From positions 248,001 to 312,000 of the forward strand of contig JAJXRY010000002.1 in the NCBI GenBank assembly GCA_021628825.1: DNA of 64,000 nucleotides, given 5' to 3'. The stretch comes from Lachnospiraceae bacterium (GTDB taxonomy: Bacteria > Bacillota > Clostridia > Lachnospirales > Lachnospiraceae). Positions 18,662-28,396 of the stretch are shown in pieces (position 1 is the stretch's first letter; each line of letters begins with the position of its first letter). The notes under the pieces are model-generated. The model saw nothing but the letters and a program-made list of their open reading frames with translations. It made no database searches and was not told the origin of the DNA. Both the position numbers and the translations under genes were made by a program.

Positions 18662-19498
18662 TTACCTGAACTGATTCAGCCATGCAGCAGAGGTTTCCAT
18701 GTCTTTTTAACTGCTGGCAGGATCCAAAAATGCTCAATTGCAAAAATAATCATCATATCCGGAAGATAAGATTTTTTTCAACAATTTCTTTCATATGAAT
18801 ACATCCGCTTCCTACCGGAGAGGAATACATCTCTCTTCCTTTAACAGTAGCTTTAGGTGTTTCACTCTTTTTTTCACTTCAAAGGTCCGGTCCTTACAAT
18901 GTACATGTCCGATCTGACCTAAAAACTTCGGCAGTACTTCAAGAGAATCCTCTTCGCTGTACAAGAAATTTCCAGTATCAAATGCACATTTGAGTCCATC
19001 TACATGAGCAAGGAAAAATTCTAACCCTGCAGCATCCTTATAATATGCCGGAGCATCATCAAAATCTTCCAAAACCATTTGGATTCCATTGTCTTTCGCA
19101 TATTTTTGACAAAAATATTCATACTTGTAATCATCTTTTTTTCACGCAGCGGTTTCTTAAGAAAGAAATTTTCCATTCCTTATCTGTTAAAAAAAATCCT
19201 GGAATGATCATAATTTTTCTTAATGGAATGATCATCTGCAAAATCAATCAGATCAAATCCTCTCTGCAGATCATTTCCATGGGAATAATCAAAAAAATCC
19301 ATAAATACAACTGACTTCCATATTATGATCCTGAAGCAGCTTAAAGATTTTCTCTTCCTCTTCCATCAATGCTTTATCTTCAATTTCAATTCCTTTGATT
19401 CCAAAAGAAGCCACTTTTTTTAAAAAAACCTCATCCATGGGTTGTCCACTTTGTTCTGCAGCCTCCCGGATATGATCATAAAATACCGATATTTTCAT
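18662..19498 (-). CDS. Sugar phosphate isomerase/epimerase (xylose-isomerase-like TIM barrel)
   Basis: Two clear frames belong to one protein. The N-terminus MKISVFYDHIREAAEQSGQP has VASFGIKGIEIED. The second has MVLEDFDDAPAYYKD, then LKCAFDTGNFLYSEED, and GHVHCKDRTF with the metal-binding D and H residues of this fold. After further breaks near 18773 and 18866 it ends YFAIEHFGSCQQLKDM and WLNQFR. About 279 residues. Breaks also occur at 19133, 19190, 19290 and 19420. It probably isomerises a sugar or polyol derivative together with ThuA; the substrate is unknown. Confidence 0.75.
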
Positions 19499-19513
19499 CT
19501 CAGATCTCCATTT

Positions 19514-19585
19514 CTATATATTCTCGTAACGGTTCAGCCATGCCCATTCATAAGCTGCCGGATTGTACAGATTGGCTGAACTGTT
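19514..19585 (-). pseudogene. Possible C-terminal remnant of a second isomerase-like gene
   Basis: Between the mnmE stop and the isomerase start one frame reads YNPAAYEWAWLNRYENI and stops at 19514. This resembles the C-terminal end of the neighbouring isomerase (SAAWLNQFR). It may be all that is left of a deleted paralogue. It coincides with a palindromic element, so the resemblance could be chance. Confidence 0.3.
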
Positions 19586-19587
19586 AC
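19526..19587. repeat. Short palindromic element, copy B
   Basis: GTAACGGTTCAGCCA (19526-19540) and TGGCTGAACTGTTAC (19573-19587) are inverted with 14 of 15 matches, the longest arms in this family in the window. They flank 32 nt between mnmE and the isomerase gene. Confidence 0.6.
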
Positions 19588-19588
19588 A

Positions 19589-20989
19589 TTACTTTCCCAT
19601 ACAGAACTTTGAAAAGATTTCCGTTACCAGATCATCATCGATCTCTTCTCCAATAATTCTTCCCAAAGAAGCATAGGCATTCATCAGATCAATCGAATAG
19701 AAATCCTCAGGCATATGATTAATCAGACTGTTCTTCACTTCCTGCAAACTTGACAGACTCTCTGATAACGCCTGCTTATGACGCATATTCGTAATCATTA
19801 CTTCCTGATCGTTTCCAATTTTGCCCTTAAAGAACAAATCTTCCACTGCTTTCGAAAATTCATCAAATCCGGTATTTTCCTTGGTAGAGGTTTTGATGAT
19901 CTTCGTCTCACGACTGATCTTTGAAGATAATTCTTCTAAAGATACCTTTGACTCTAAATCGGATTTATTATATAAAAATAATACTCTTCTTGTCCCGGAT
20001 TAATTCTAAAATTTCCAGATCATTTTTCATCAAGTGGAACAGAGGAATCAACCACATAAACAATCAGATCTGCATCCATTGCATATTTCTTTGCCTTTGT
20101 TACACCGATCTTTTCAACAACATCTTCGGTAGATCGGATACCGGCCGTATCAATCACGTGAAGATTTATCCCGGATAAGCGGATATTTTCTTCTAAGATA
20201 TCTCTTGTTGTACCGGCAATTTCCGTAACAATCGCCTTTTTCTTCACCGGCAAGCAAATTTAATAAAGAGGATTTTTCCGGCATTGGGCTTTCCAACAAT
20301 TACGGTACGGATTCCGTCACGAATGATTTTTTTCCGTTTTTCAGAGGTTTCAATAAGTGCTGTAATTTCTTCAATTAACTGATTTATCTTTTCTTCCAGT
20401 TCTTCCGGATAGCCATCCAGGCTGATATGTTCCGGATCATCCAGAGCGGATTCAATAAAAGCAATTTCATAAAGAATTTTTAGCACGTAAATCCTTAATT
20501 TTTATCCGATACACTGCCCTGTAACTGTCTCATGGAATTCTTTAAAGCCATATCATTTTCAGATGCGATAATATCCATTACCGCTTCTGCTTCCGATAAA
20601 TCAATTCTTCCATTTAAAAAGGCGCGTTTACTGAATTCTCCAGGCTCTGCCAGTCTCGCACCATGTGAAAGCAACAGACCCATAATTTTATTCATAATCA
20701 ATACGCCGCCATGACAGTTTATTTCCACCGTGTCCTCTGTGGTGAAGCTTTTTAGGAGCCTTCATCAGGGAAACCATAACCTCATCTACGATTTCATTCT
20801 GATCATTCACAATAAAAACCATATTGGATCGTATGACTTCTCATTTTTTTCAAGAAGCGGCTGTCGTTTTTTTATATTTTTAAATAAGGTATTCACAATA
20901 GGAACTGCATCATTTCCGCTCACTCTGATAATTCCAATCCCGGAATTACTGAGTGCAGTTGCTACTGCTGCAATGGCATCTGTTGTCAT
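19589..20989 (-). CDS. mnmE: tRNA modification GTPase MnmE/TrmE
   Basis: A GTPase that modifies wobble uridine 34 with MnmG. The N-terminal folate-binding domain starts MTTDAIAAVATALSNSGIGI (ATG 20989) and contains MEINCHGGVLIMNKIM and GEFSKRAFLNGRIDLSEAEA. The G domain shows TVIVGKPNAGK (G1), GTTRDILEE (G2) and DTAGIRSTEDVVEKIG (G3). The protein ends in FCMGK, the C-[IM]-G-K motif holding the catalytic Cys. Breaks lie at about 20846, 20730, 20490, 20250-20280, 20030 and 19985. About 460 residues, normal. Confidence 0.94.
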
Positions 20990-21008
20990 AATTATTTCCT
21001 TATATATA

Positions 21009-21040
21009 GAATGATGGAGGACATAAGTCCTCCATCATTC
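21009..21040. terminator. Perfect 14-bp hairpin between jag and mnmE
   Basis: GAATGATGGAGGAC and GTCCTCCATCATTC are perfect inverted arms around ATAA. The T-tract is weak on both sides, so it may act as an mRNA-processing or attenuating structure between two co-oriented genes rather than a full terminator. Confidence 0.55.
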
Positions 21041-21042
21041 TA

Positions 21043-21711
21043 TCACATTTTTATACAACTCAAAAGAGCATGTATCTTTACTTTTCGTATTTCTTTTAAA
21101 GTAACTACAACACGGCGGAAAGGCTCATCTCCTTCGCTGTGAGTTGTAACATATTTGTCATTCTGTAATGCGGAATGAATCACTCTTCTTTCATAAGGAT
21201 TCATGGGCTCTAAAGAAACAGGTCTCTTGGTTCTCTTAACCTTATAAGCAATGTTCTTTGCAAGATTTTCAAGAGTTTCTTTTCTTCTTCTGCGGTAATC
21301 TTCGGTATCTACATTAACACGGATATAATCCTGTGCATCTTTGTTTACTACTAAAGAAACCAGATACTGTAAAGAATCAAGAGTCTGTCCTCTTTTACCG
21401 ATCAGAACACCCATATCATCTCCGCTTAAATCAATATCAAGATTATTGTCTGTTTCATCAAACTTGGCATCAATTACTACGGCCATATTCATTGCAGCAA
21501 ATACTTCCTTTAAGAAATCAACTGCTTTTCCATCTACGGTAGCCTTTACTCTGGCTTTAATGATTGCCGGCTTGGAACCGATTCCTAAAAATCCGTTGGA
21601 CCCTTCTTCAATAACTTCATACTCTAATTTATCTCTGGTAACTACAAGCTTCTGACATGCTTCAATCACTGCGTCATCCACATTCTTTGCTGAAACTTCA
21701 ATAAAATCCAT
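21043..21711 (-). CDS. jag: RNA-binding protein Jag/KhpB
   Basis: A three-part RNA-binding protein. It has a Jag N-terminal domain (MDFIEVSAKNVDDAVIEACQ, ending GSNGFLGIGSKPA), a type II KH domain with the GxxG loop in GVLIGKRGQTLDSLQYL, and an R3H domain with NPYERRVIHSALQ near the end. It partners KhpA and influences cell division and elongation in Firmicutes. It follows yidC by 12 nt on the same strand, its standard partner gene. The tail after RRVVVTLK (EIRKVKIHALLSCIKM) is unusual and may be shifted. Confidence 0.92.
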   Translation of the reverse strand: MDFIEVSAKNVDDAVIEACQKLVVTRDKLEYEVIEEGSNGFLGIGSKPAIIKARVKATVDGKAVDFLKEVFAAMNMAVVIDAKFDETDNNLDIDLSGDDMGVLIGKRGQTLDSLQYLVSLVVNKDAQDYIRVNVDTEDYRRRRKETLENLAKNIAYKVKRTKRPVSLEPMNPYERRVIHSALQNDKYVTTHSEGDEPFRRVVVTLKEIRKVKIHALLSCIKM

Positions 21712-21723
21712 GTTTTTAACCTC

Positions 21724-23028
21724 CTATGAATTATTCTTCTCGTTATACTGCTTCACCATGTTCGCCTTAGCTGCAAGACTTCCTGGTTTTACATTATTCT
21801 TGTTGTAATATTCAGTAGACTTCTTAACTGCTTCATCCTTTTCTTCCTGGGACAAATGACTGGTATTGGCATTTGCCTTGGAAGCCATGGATGCTTTCTG
21901 CGAAGGAGCTGCTACATTTCTGGTATTCATGGTTGCATTTTTATTTACGGTGTTCGGATCAATACCGGCTTTGATGAGCTTCTTCTTCTGCTTTTCTTCA
22001 TTCTTCTTAATTACTTCATCAATATCCATCTTATCAATGTGCTTATTAATGAGCACCTGCTGGATGGATCTAACCACCGCACCAACGATCCAGTAAAGTC
22101 CCATACCGGAAGGAAGTGTAAAACAGAATACTGCAGACATAATCGGCATGAAGTTGTTCATCATCTTCATGGACTGCTGCATGGAAGCCTGCTGATCAGA
22201 TACATTCTTATCGTCCTGCTGTACCTGCTGTGGCATCAGCTTTACATTGAGCCACTGGGTAAATGCTGCAAGCAGAGGAATCAATAAAGCTGCAATAATT
22301 AATAAAATCTGCGGACCACCCTCTGCATTCCATGCATCACTGATCATGAAAGAAGGAGAGTTTGCAATATTAATTCCAAGGAAGTTGTTAAAGTGGCTGA
22401 TCTGCTCTAAAACATCCTCATGACCGGTTGCATAAGCAGCAAGATCCTTATTATTCATCACATAAAGAACATCAATAACTGCATTTCTTTCATCTATTGC
22501 AAAATTTCTCGCATAAGCAGCTGCAACCTTAAGATTCTGGATTTCAGAAACCTTACCGGAAGCAATAACGGAATCTGCTATGACACCAAACGCATCTCTG
22601 ATTCTTGTTACATAAGCAGGCATGTTATAAATAACACGATACAATGCAAACAGAATCGGCATCTGAATCAATAACTGTAATCAGCTTCCGCTCGGTGATA
22701 CACCATACTTTGCATAAACAGCTTTTGTTTCTGCATTCATGGCCATCATGGATTCATTGTCTTTTTTTATCTTTGTATCTTTTTCTGAATTGCCTGAAGT
22801 TCAGGATTCATTTTTGGCAGAAAGCTTTGAAAACTTCTGCTGTTTAATGGTAAGCGGCATTAACAACAGATAAATGACAATTGTAAAGATAATGATACTC
22901 AATCCGATGTTAGGAATCTTAATCAGATTTAAAAAAACTCGAAAATCGCATTCATCAGATATCCTAAAAAGCTTCGCAATAGGTCCTATAATCTTACCGC
23001 TATACTGGGTTAAAATAATACCTGTCAA
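21724..23028 (-). CDS. yidC: Membrane protein insertase YidC/OxaA
   Basis: Inserts and folds membrane proteins. The N-terminal part shows LTGIILTQYSGKIIGPIAKL and a helix in IPNIGLSIIIFTIVIYLLL, then MPLTIKQQKFSKLSAK. The rest has MPILFALYRVIYNMP and the last helices including FCFTLPSGMGLYWIVGAVVR, with a basic tail (KKNEEKQKKKLIKAG). Breaks are at about 22930, 22795, 22762 and 22680. The start is taken as TTG at 23028, about 8 nt after an AGGAGG that lies inside the ATG (23049) alternative frame. Confidence 0.92.
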
Positions 23029-23060
23029 ATCATTTCCTCCTAATTTCATTCCATAAATGC

Positions 23061-23274
23061 TTAAGGTACCGGATCATATCCTCCTTTGGAAAAAGGATTG
23101 CACCTTAGTATTCTCCAACAGGCCAATGCTCCACCCTTCAAAGCCCCGTATTTCTGTACGGCCTCAAGTCCATATTCGGAACAGGAAGGATAATAAGGAC
23201 ACTTTGTTGTTTTTCATTGGAGAAATAAATTTTCTATAGAATTTAATTAATAAAAATCAATACATTTTTTTCAT
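23061..23274 (-). CDS. yidD: Membrane protein insertion efficiency factor YidD
   Basis: About 71 residues. The diagnostic segment is CPYYPSCSEYGLEAVQKYGA followed by CWRILRCNPFSKGGYDPVP and a stop at 23061. The N-terminal amphipathic helix reconstructs as LILLIKFYRKFISPM after correcting runs at about 23214 and 23256-23271. It lies between rnpA and yidC, its usual position. No long uninterrupted frame covers it. Confidence 0.88.
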
Positions 23275-23317
23275 ATTGGATTCAAATTTCTTCTATAATA
23301 TAAGCTATGATTTCATA

Positions 23318-23659
23318 TCATTTCTTATATGATGAAGCTTTTGCAAGATGTAATAATGCGCTTTCCATTTCGTGATAAGAAATTTGAGAAGCACTGTTTC
23401 TTACTACGACTACGATATCTAAAACCACTATTAAATATACTTTCATGCAGTCGGTAACTTTCTCTGACTAATCTCGCCATTCTGTGTCTGACGACACTAT
23501 TTCCTACTTTCCTGCTGGCACTGATTCCCAATCTGTTCTGATCTGTATTATTTTTCCAAAACATACATAACAAGATATTTGTTGGCATAAGATTTGCCGT
23601 TTTTGATACACATTCTGGAAATCAATATTTCTTTTTTTAATGAATCTGAAAAATTTCAT
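23318..23659 (-). CDS. rnpA: Ribonuclease P protein component
   Basis: The protein subunit of RNase P, which helps the RNA subunit mature the 5' ends of tRNAs. The conserved RNR segment reads RLGISASRKVGNSVVRHRMA then RLVRESYRLHE. The N-terminus reconstructs from the ATG at 23659 (MKFFRFIKKRN) with breaks near 23600 and 23625, and the C-terminus from a break at about 23412 to a stop at 23318. About 114 residues, normal. It lies between rpmH and yidD. Confidence 0.92.
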
Positions 23660-23705
23660 CATAAATTAAACCCAACATCTCTCAAATCTATCGATTCGAT
23701 TGTAG

Positions 23706-23731
23706 AAAAAAAGGCCACATTACGCGGCCTA
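23706..23731 (-). terminator. Intrinsic terminator overlapping the rpmH stop
   Basis: On the minus strand AGGCC pairs with GGCCT around an 8-nt loop and is followed by T7. It overlaps the rpmH stop codon and would separate rpmH from rnpA, at least partly. Confidence 0.75.
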
Positions 23732-23864
23732 TGCTGACAATACTTTTTCTTCCTTTAGCTCTTCTGGCAGCTAAAACCTTTCTTCCACCAGGAGTACTCA
23801 TTCTGGCTCTGAAACCATGTACCTTAGATCTCTGTCTGTTCTTAGGCTGGAAAGTCATTTTCAT
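23729..23864 (-). CDS. rpmH: Large ribosomal subunit protein bL34
   Basis: 44 residues, beginning MKMTFQPKNRQRSKVHGFRA and ending RRAKGRKVLSA, once one A is removed from the run at about 23744-23748. It is typical bL34. The ribosome-binding site is a strong AAGGAGGTG. It is the first gene leftward from the origin, as in most Firmicutes. Confidence 0.94.
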
Positions 23865-24421
23865 GTTGGAACACCTCCTTTACTATAAACCTTATTTATA
23901 TATAAGGTAAACAAATATCCTCTTAGGAAAATAACAAGTCGATTATATAGGATTAAATGCCGGGAGTCAAGTAAAAAGGGCTATTTTTATATATTTTTAA
24001 AAGATATTTTTTTATTCATAAAATTCATAGGACAACATATTGATGAACCATTTCTATATCTAGTAATATCAACTTTTTGGGTTAGTTAACGTAAAATAAT
24101 CCACATAACGTGGATAAGTTGTGGATAACTTTTTAATTTATCGACATAATTCTCTTTTTTTACGGCGATTTATCCCATAAAAACCGTTGTGTATATTGTT
24201 GATTACTTAAAAAAACTTTATTCACAAATACAAAAAGTTCCATAATAACTTTTATGTAAACTATTTGTAAAATATCTGAAAAAAACCTGTTAAAAAAATT
24301 TCTTTTTCTTATTCTAAATTTATCACAGATATATCATTTGAAATTTTATCAAATTTATATTAAGATATAGTAGGATAATAATCATCTGTTCTCTTTAATA
24401 AGTAAGTAAGGAATTGTAAAA
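23865..24421. other. Origin of replication, part 1 (rpmH-dnaA intergenic)
   Basis: This AT-rich region between rpmH and dnaA carries DnaA boxes: TTATCCACA on the minus strand (24120-24128), TTATCCACG on the minus strand (24109-24117), TAATCCACA on the plus strand (24097-24105) and TTATTCACA on the plus strand (24218-24226). The first three lie within 32 bp. Extremely AT-rich stretches follow (24226-24400), suitable for unwinding. No coding sequence was seen. Confidence 0.85.
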
Positions 24422-25790
24422 ATGGATAACGCGAATCAGATCAGGGAAAAATTGGGATCTCATCAAAAGAAACTCTTCGTGAAGAATACGATCTTTCTGA
24501 TATTTCCTATAACACATGGGTAAAACCATTAAATTTTTAATAATGTAAAAAAACGGAGTGGTAACCATTATGATCCCCTCCGATCAGGCGCATGCCTTAA
24601 AATATATTTCCAATAAGTACAAAAAGCTACTTCCAGGTAACCATTTCCGAAATGATGGATGAAACCTATGATATCTCCTTTATTTTTGGGAAAAGGACGC
24701 AGAAGATGAAATGCTTTCTGCACCCGGAAATGTTTACAACATCAATTATGAGAATGCAAACCTGAATTCCAAGTATCGTTTTGATACCTTTGTCGTAGGA
24801 AATAACAATAAATTTGCACATTCTGCTTCTTTAGCAGTAGCAGAATCTCCCGGAGTTGCCTACAATCCTCTTTATTTATATGGAGGAGCAGGTCTTGGTA
24901 AGACACACCTGATGCATTCCATCGGACATTTTATTCTGGATCAGAATCCGGATATGAAGGTATTGTATGTAACCTCCGAGCAGTTTACCAACGAAGTGAT
25001 TGAATCCATCCGTAGCGGTAATGCTGCCAAAATGACCAAGTTAAGGGACAAGTACCGTACCGTCGATGTACTTTTTAATCGATGACGTTCAGTTTATTAT
25101 AGGAAAAGAAAGTACACAGGAAGAGTTTTTCCACACCTTTAATGAGCTTCATTCTGCCGGTAAGCAGATCATTCTTTCTTCCGATAAACCTCCGAAGGAA
25201 ATGGAAACTCTGGAAGAACGCTTCCGTTCCCGTTTCGAATGGGGATTGATTGCCGATATCCAGCCACCAGATTATGAAACCAGAATGGCCATTCTGAAAA
25301 AGAATGCAGAAAGCTATAATAAGGAAATTTCAGAAGAGATCTTCGATTATATTGCTTCTAATATTAAGTCGAATATCCGGGAATTGGAAGGTGCTTTTTA
25401 ACAAAGTCATTGCTTATTCCAAATTAAATAAAGTAGATATTACGTTAGATATTGTAATTGAAAACCCTGAAAGATCTGATTTCTCCGAATAAGGTAAAAG
25501 CAGATCACACCGATTTAATCATTAATGTAGTTGCGGAACATTACGGAGTAAAGCCTGAAGATATTAAATCTCCCAGACGGAATTCCGAATTTGTTCTTCC
25601 AAGACAGGTTTATATGTATGTTGCCAGCAAGCTTACGGTAGAATCCCAACAGAATATCGGCAAATATATTAATAAGAAGGATCACACTACAATTATCCAC
25701 GGTATCAACAAGATTTCCACCAAACTTGAGACAGATGAAGAACTTCGTAACAATGTGGAAATTATTATGAAGAAACTTAATCCACATTAG
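24422..25790 (+). CDS. dnaA: Chromosomal replication initiator DnaA
   Basis: The AAA+ initiator that binds DnaA boxes and opens oriC. The AAA+ core has YLYGGAGLGKTHLMHSIGH (Walker A) and LIDDVQFI (Walker B, after correction at 25071-25076), then ILSSDKPPKEMETLEERFRS (sensor 1/box VII). The C-terminal DNA-binding domain ends with the signature KKDHTTIIHGINKIS. Domain I is short of clean frame: breaks at about 24455, 24535, 24550, 24638 and 24688. Others occur at 25395 and 25463. The ATG is at 24422. About 455 residues. Confidence 0.95.
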
Positions 25791-25960
25791 TTCATAATTA
25801 CTCACAGGTTAATAAAATGAAATATCCACGTGTTTATCATTTCAATTTTTTTAACTTATAAATAGTATAATAAAAAGAGTTATACACATATCTACATTGC
25901 TTAATAAGAATCTTACTAAATATATTATTAATTAATTACTACGAAAGGGAGCCTGGTCGG
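25791..25960. other. Origin region, part 2 (dnaA-dnaN intergenic)
   Basis: A 170-nt AT-rich gap with a DnaA box TTATACACA (25880-25888) and further box-like TATCCACGT near 25831. Together with the cluster upstream of dnaA it suggests a bipartite origin with dnaA between the parts, as in Bacillus subtilis. Confidence 0.6.
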
Positions 25961-27073
25961 ATGAAATTAGTATGCAGTAAATCAAATCTTTTTAAACGGA
26001 GTACAGATTGTTTCCAAAGCTGTACCAAATAAAACAACAATGTCGATCCTGGAATGTATTCTTCTGGATGCAACCAAGGGAGTCATTAAATTGATGGCAA
26101 ACGATATGGAGCTTGGTATCGAAACAACGATTGAAGGAAATATCCTTGAGAAAGGACAGATCGCTCTGGATGCTAAAATTTTCTTAGATATTGTTCGTAA
26201 ACTTCCGGACAGTGATGTTACGATTGAAGTGGATAACTCCATGAAAACGAACATCACCTGTGAAAAAGCGAAGTTTACCATTATCGGTAAATCCGGTGAA
26301 GACTTTACTTATTTACCTTCGATTGAACGAATTGATTCTATTACGGTTTCCCAGTTTACATTGAAGGAAGTTGTAAGACAGACCATTTTTCTCTATTGCT
26401 GATAATGATAACAACAAGCTGATGACCGGTGAATTATTTGAAATAAACGGTGATGTATTGAAGGTGGTATCCCTTGATGGACACCGTATTTCCATTCGTA
26501 AGATCAACTTAAAGAGCAGTTATCCTGCAAAGAAGGTGGTTGTTCCCGGTAAGACCTTAAGTGAAGTAAGCAAGATCCTTTCCGGTGATGCTGATAAGGA
26601 TGTCAATATTTTCTTTACCGGAAAGCATATCGTATTTGAATTTGATAATACCATTGTGGTTTCCCGTCTGATCGAAGGAGAATATTTTTAAAATTGATCA
26701 GATGTTATCCAGTGATTATGAAACCAAGGTTACGATTAATAAGCGTGAGTTATTGGAATCCATCGACAGAGCAACTCTTCTTGTAAAAGAAGGGGACAAG
26801 AAGCCGATTATCATTCACATTACGGATGAAACCATGGAATTGAAGATGAATTCCACGGTCGGAAGCATGAACGAAGATATTTTCATTACAAAACAGGGTA
26901 AGGATCTTCTGATTGGCTTTAATCCAAAGTTTATGATTGATGCACTTCGTGTTATTGATGATGAAGAAATTGATATTTATCTGGTTAATCCGAAAGCACC
27001 CTGCTTTATTAAGGATTCCGAAGAAAAGTATATTTATTTGATTCTTCCTGTTAACTTTACAACCGTTTCATAA
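25961..27073 (+). CDS. dnaN: DNA polymerase III beta sliding clamp
   Basis: A ring-shaped processivity clamp. It starts MKLVCSKSNLLNGVQIVSKA (ATG 25961) after correcting the T-run at 25989. Later segments include KGVIKLMANDMELGIETTIE, DGHRISIRKI and the C-terminal LILPVNF, family-typical. Breaks at about 26391 and 26688 restore AIADNDNNK and EGEYFKIDQM. About 370 residues, the usual length. It follows dnaA across part 2 of the origin. Confidence 0.95.
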
Positions 27074-27084
27074 GAGGTCACAAT

Positions 27085-27294
27085 ATGGAATCCATTAAGA
27101 TTAAAGACGAATTTATCAAGCTTGGCCAGTTATTAAAGCTGGCAGGGTTTTGTGACAGTGGTGTAGATGCCAAATTTGTGATTCAAGACGGACTCGTTAA
27201 GGTAAACGGAGAAGTAGAAACACAAAGAGGCAAGAAATTATATAATGGCGACATTGTAGAATTTGAGAATAAACAAATAAAGGTTGTTAACTGA
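27085..27294 (+). CDS. yaaA: S4-domain RNA-binding protein YaaA
   Basis: An intact 69-residue S4 domain: IKLGQLLKLAGFCDSGVDAK, then VKVNGEVETQRGKKLYNGD. It is found between dnaN and recF in most Firmicutes and thought to be RNA-binding, possibly ribosome-associated. The start is 11 nt after the dnaN stop with a GAGG ribosome-binding site, and recF begins 3 nt after its stop. Confidence 0.93.
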   Translation: MESIKIKDEFIKLGQLLKLAGFCDSGVDAKFVIQDGLVKVNGEVETQRGKKLYNGDIVEFENKQIKVVN

Positions 27295-27297
27295 TTC

Positions 27298-28396
27298 ATG
27301 ATTATTAAATCATTAGAACTTGCAGATTTCAGAAATTATGAGCATCTGGAAATCAGTCTTTGACAAGGGCACTAATATTCTTTACGGAGATAATGCCCAG
27401 GGCAAAACAAATATTCTGGAAGCAATCTATGTTTCTGCTACGACAAAATCACATAAGGGAAGTAAGGATAAGGAAATCATTAGCTTTGATAAAGAAGAAG
27501 CCCACATCCGCACCTATCTTGAAAAAGATGGTGTGGAACAGCGTGTGGATATGCATCTTCGTAAGAATAAATCAAAGGGAATTGCCATTGATGGACAAAA
27601 GATTAAAAAGGCCGCGGATTTGTTGGGATTATTGAATGTTGTTTTCTTTTCTCCTGAGGATTTATCCATTATCAAGGACGGTCCTGCAGAACGCAGACGT
27701 TTTGCAGATATGGAGCTTTGCCAGTTAGATCATTTTTATCTTTATAACCTGAACAACTACAACAAAATCATTAATCAGAGAAATAAACTCCTTAAGGATA
27801 TGTATTTTTAATCCGGGATTACGTGAAACCTTGAATATCTGGGATTCACAGCTTGTTTCCTACGGAAGCAAGATCATTGAAAAGCGTGAGATTTTTGCAA
27901 AACAGTTAAGTGAAATTATCGGAGAGATCCACAGTAAATTATCCGGTGGTAAGGAACAGATTGTGATTCAGTATGAACCGGATGTGTCGATTGAAGACTT
28001 TGAACAAAAGATGAAAGATTCCCAGGAAAGAGATATCCGTGCCAAAATTACTTCGGTAGGACCTCACAGAGATGACTTTTTCCTTTTTTGGTGAACGGAA
28101 TTGATATTCGTAAATATGGTTCTCAGGGACAACAGCGTACCGCTGCACTTTCTTTAAAATTATCAGAGATTGAACTGGTAAAGAAAATTACAAAAGATAC
28201 TCCTGTTTTACTGCTGGATGATGTTTTGTCAGAGTTAGACAGCAACCGGCAGAATTATTTATTGAACAGTATTGGTGATATTCAGACCATTATTACCTGT
28301 ACAGGTCTGGATGAGTTTATTAATAACCGTTTTGAAATAGACCGGGTATTCAGGGTAGAAAACGGAAAAGTGGAGGCAAGTCATGGAACAGAATAA
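27298..28396 (+). CDS. recF: DNA replication and repair ATPase RecF
   Basis: An SMC-like ATPase that loads RecA at gaps. The ATG at 27298 begins MIIKSLELADFRNYEHLEIS, followed by Walker A in LYGDNAQGKTNILEAIY. The C-terminal part has YGSQGQQRTAALSLKL (signature) and VLLLDDVLSELDSNRQNYLL (Walker B and D-loop). Breaks are at about 27360, 27810 and 28082. About 360 residues. It overlaps the start of gyrB by 14 nt, a typical translationally coupled pair. Confidence 0.94.

Noticed and set aside
19526..19587. Interpreting the 15-bp inverted ends as transposon terminal repeats of an insertion sequence
   Set aside because: Only 32 nt lie between them, there is no transposase, and no target duplication was evident. 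Treated as a short palindromic element.
23706..23864. rpmH ending in GRKSIVSIG and reading on
   Set aside because: Removing one A from the run at about 23744 gives the universal bL34 ending GRKVLSA, so the longer frame is an artefact.
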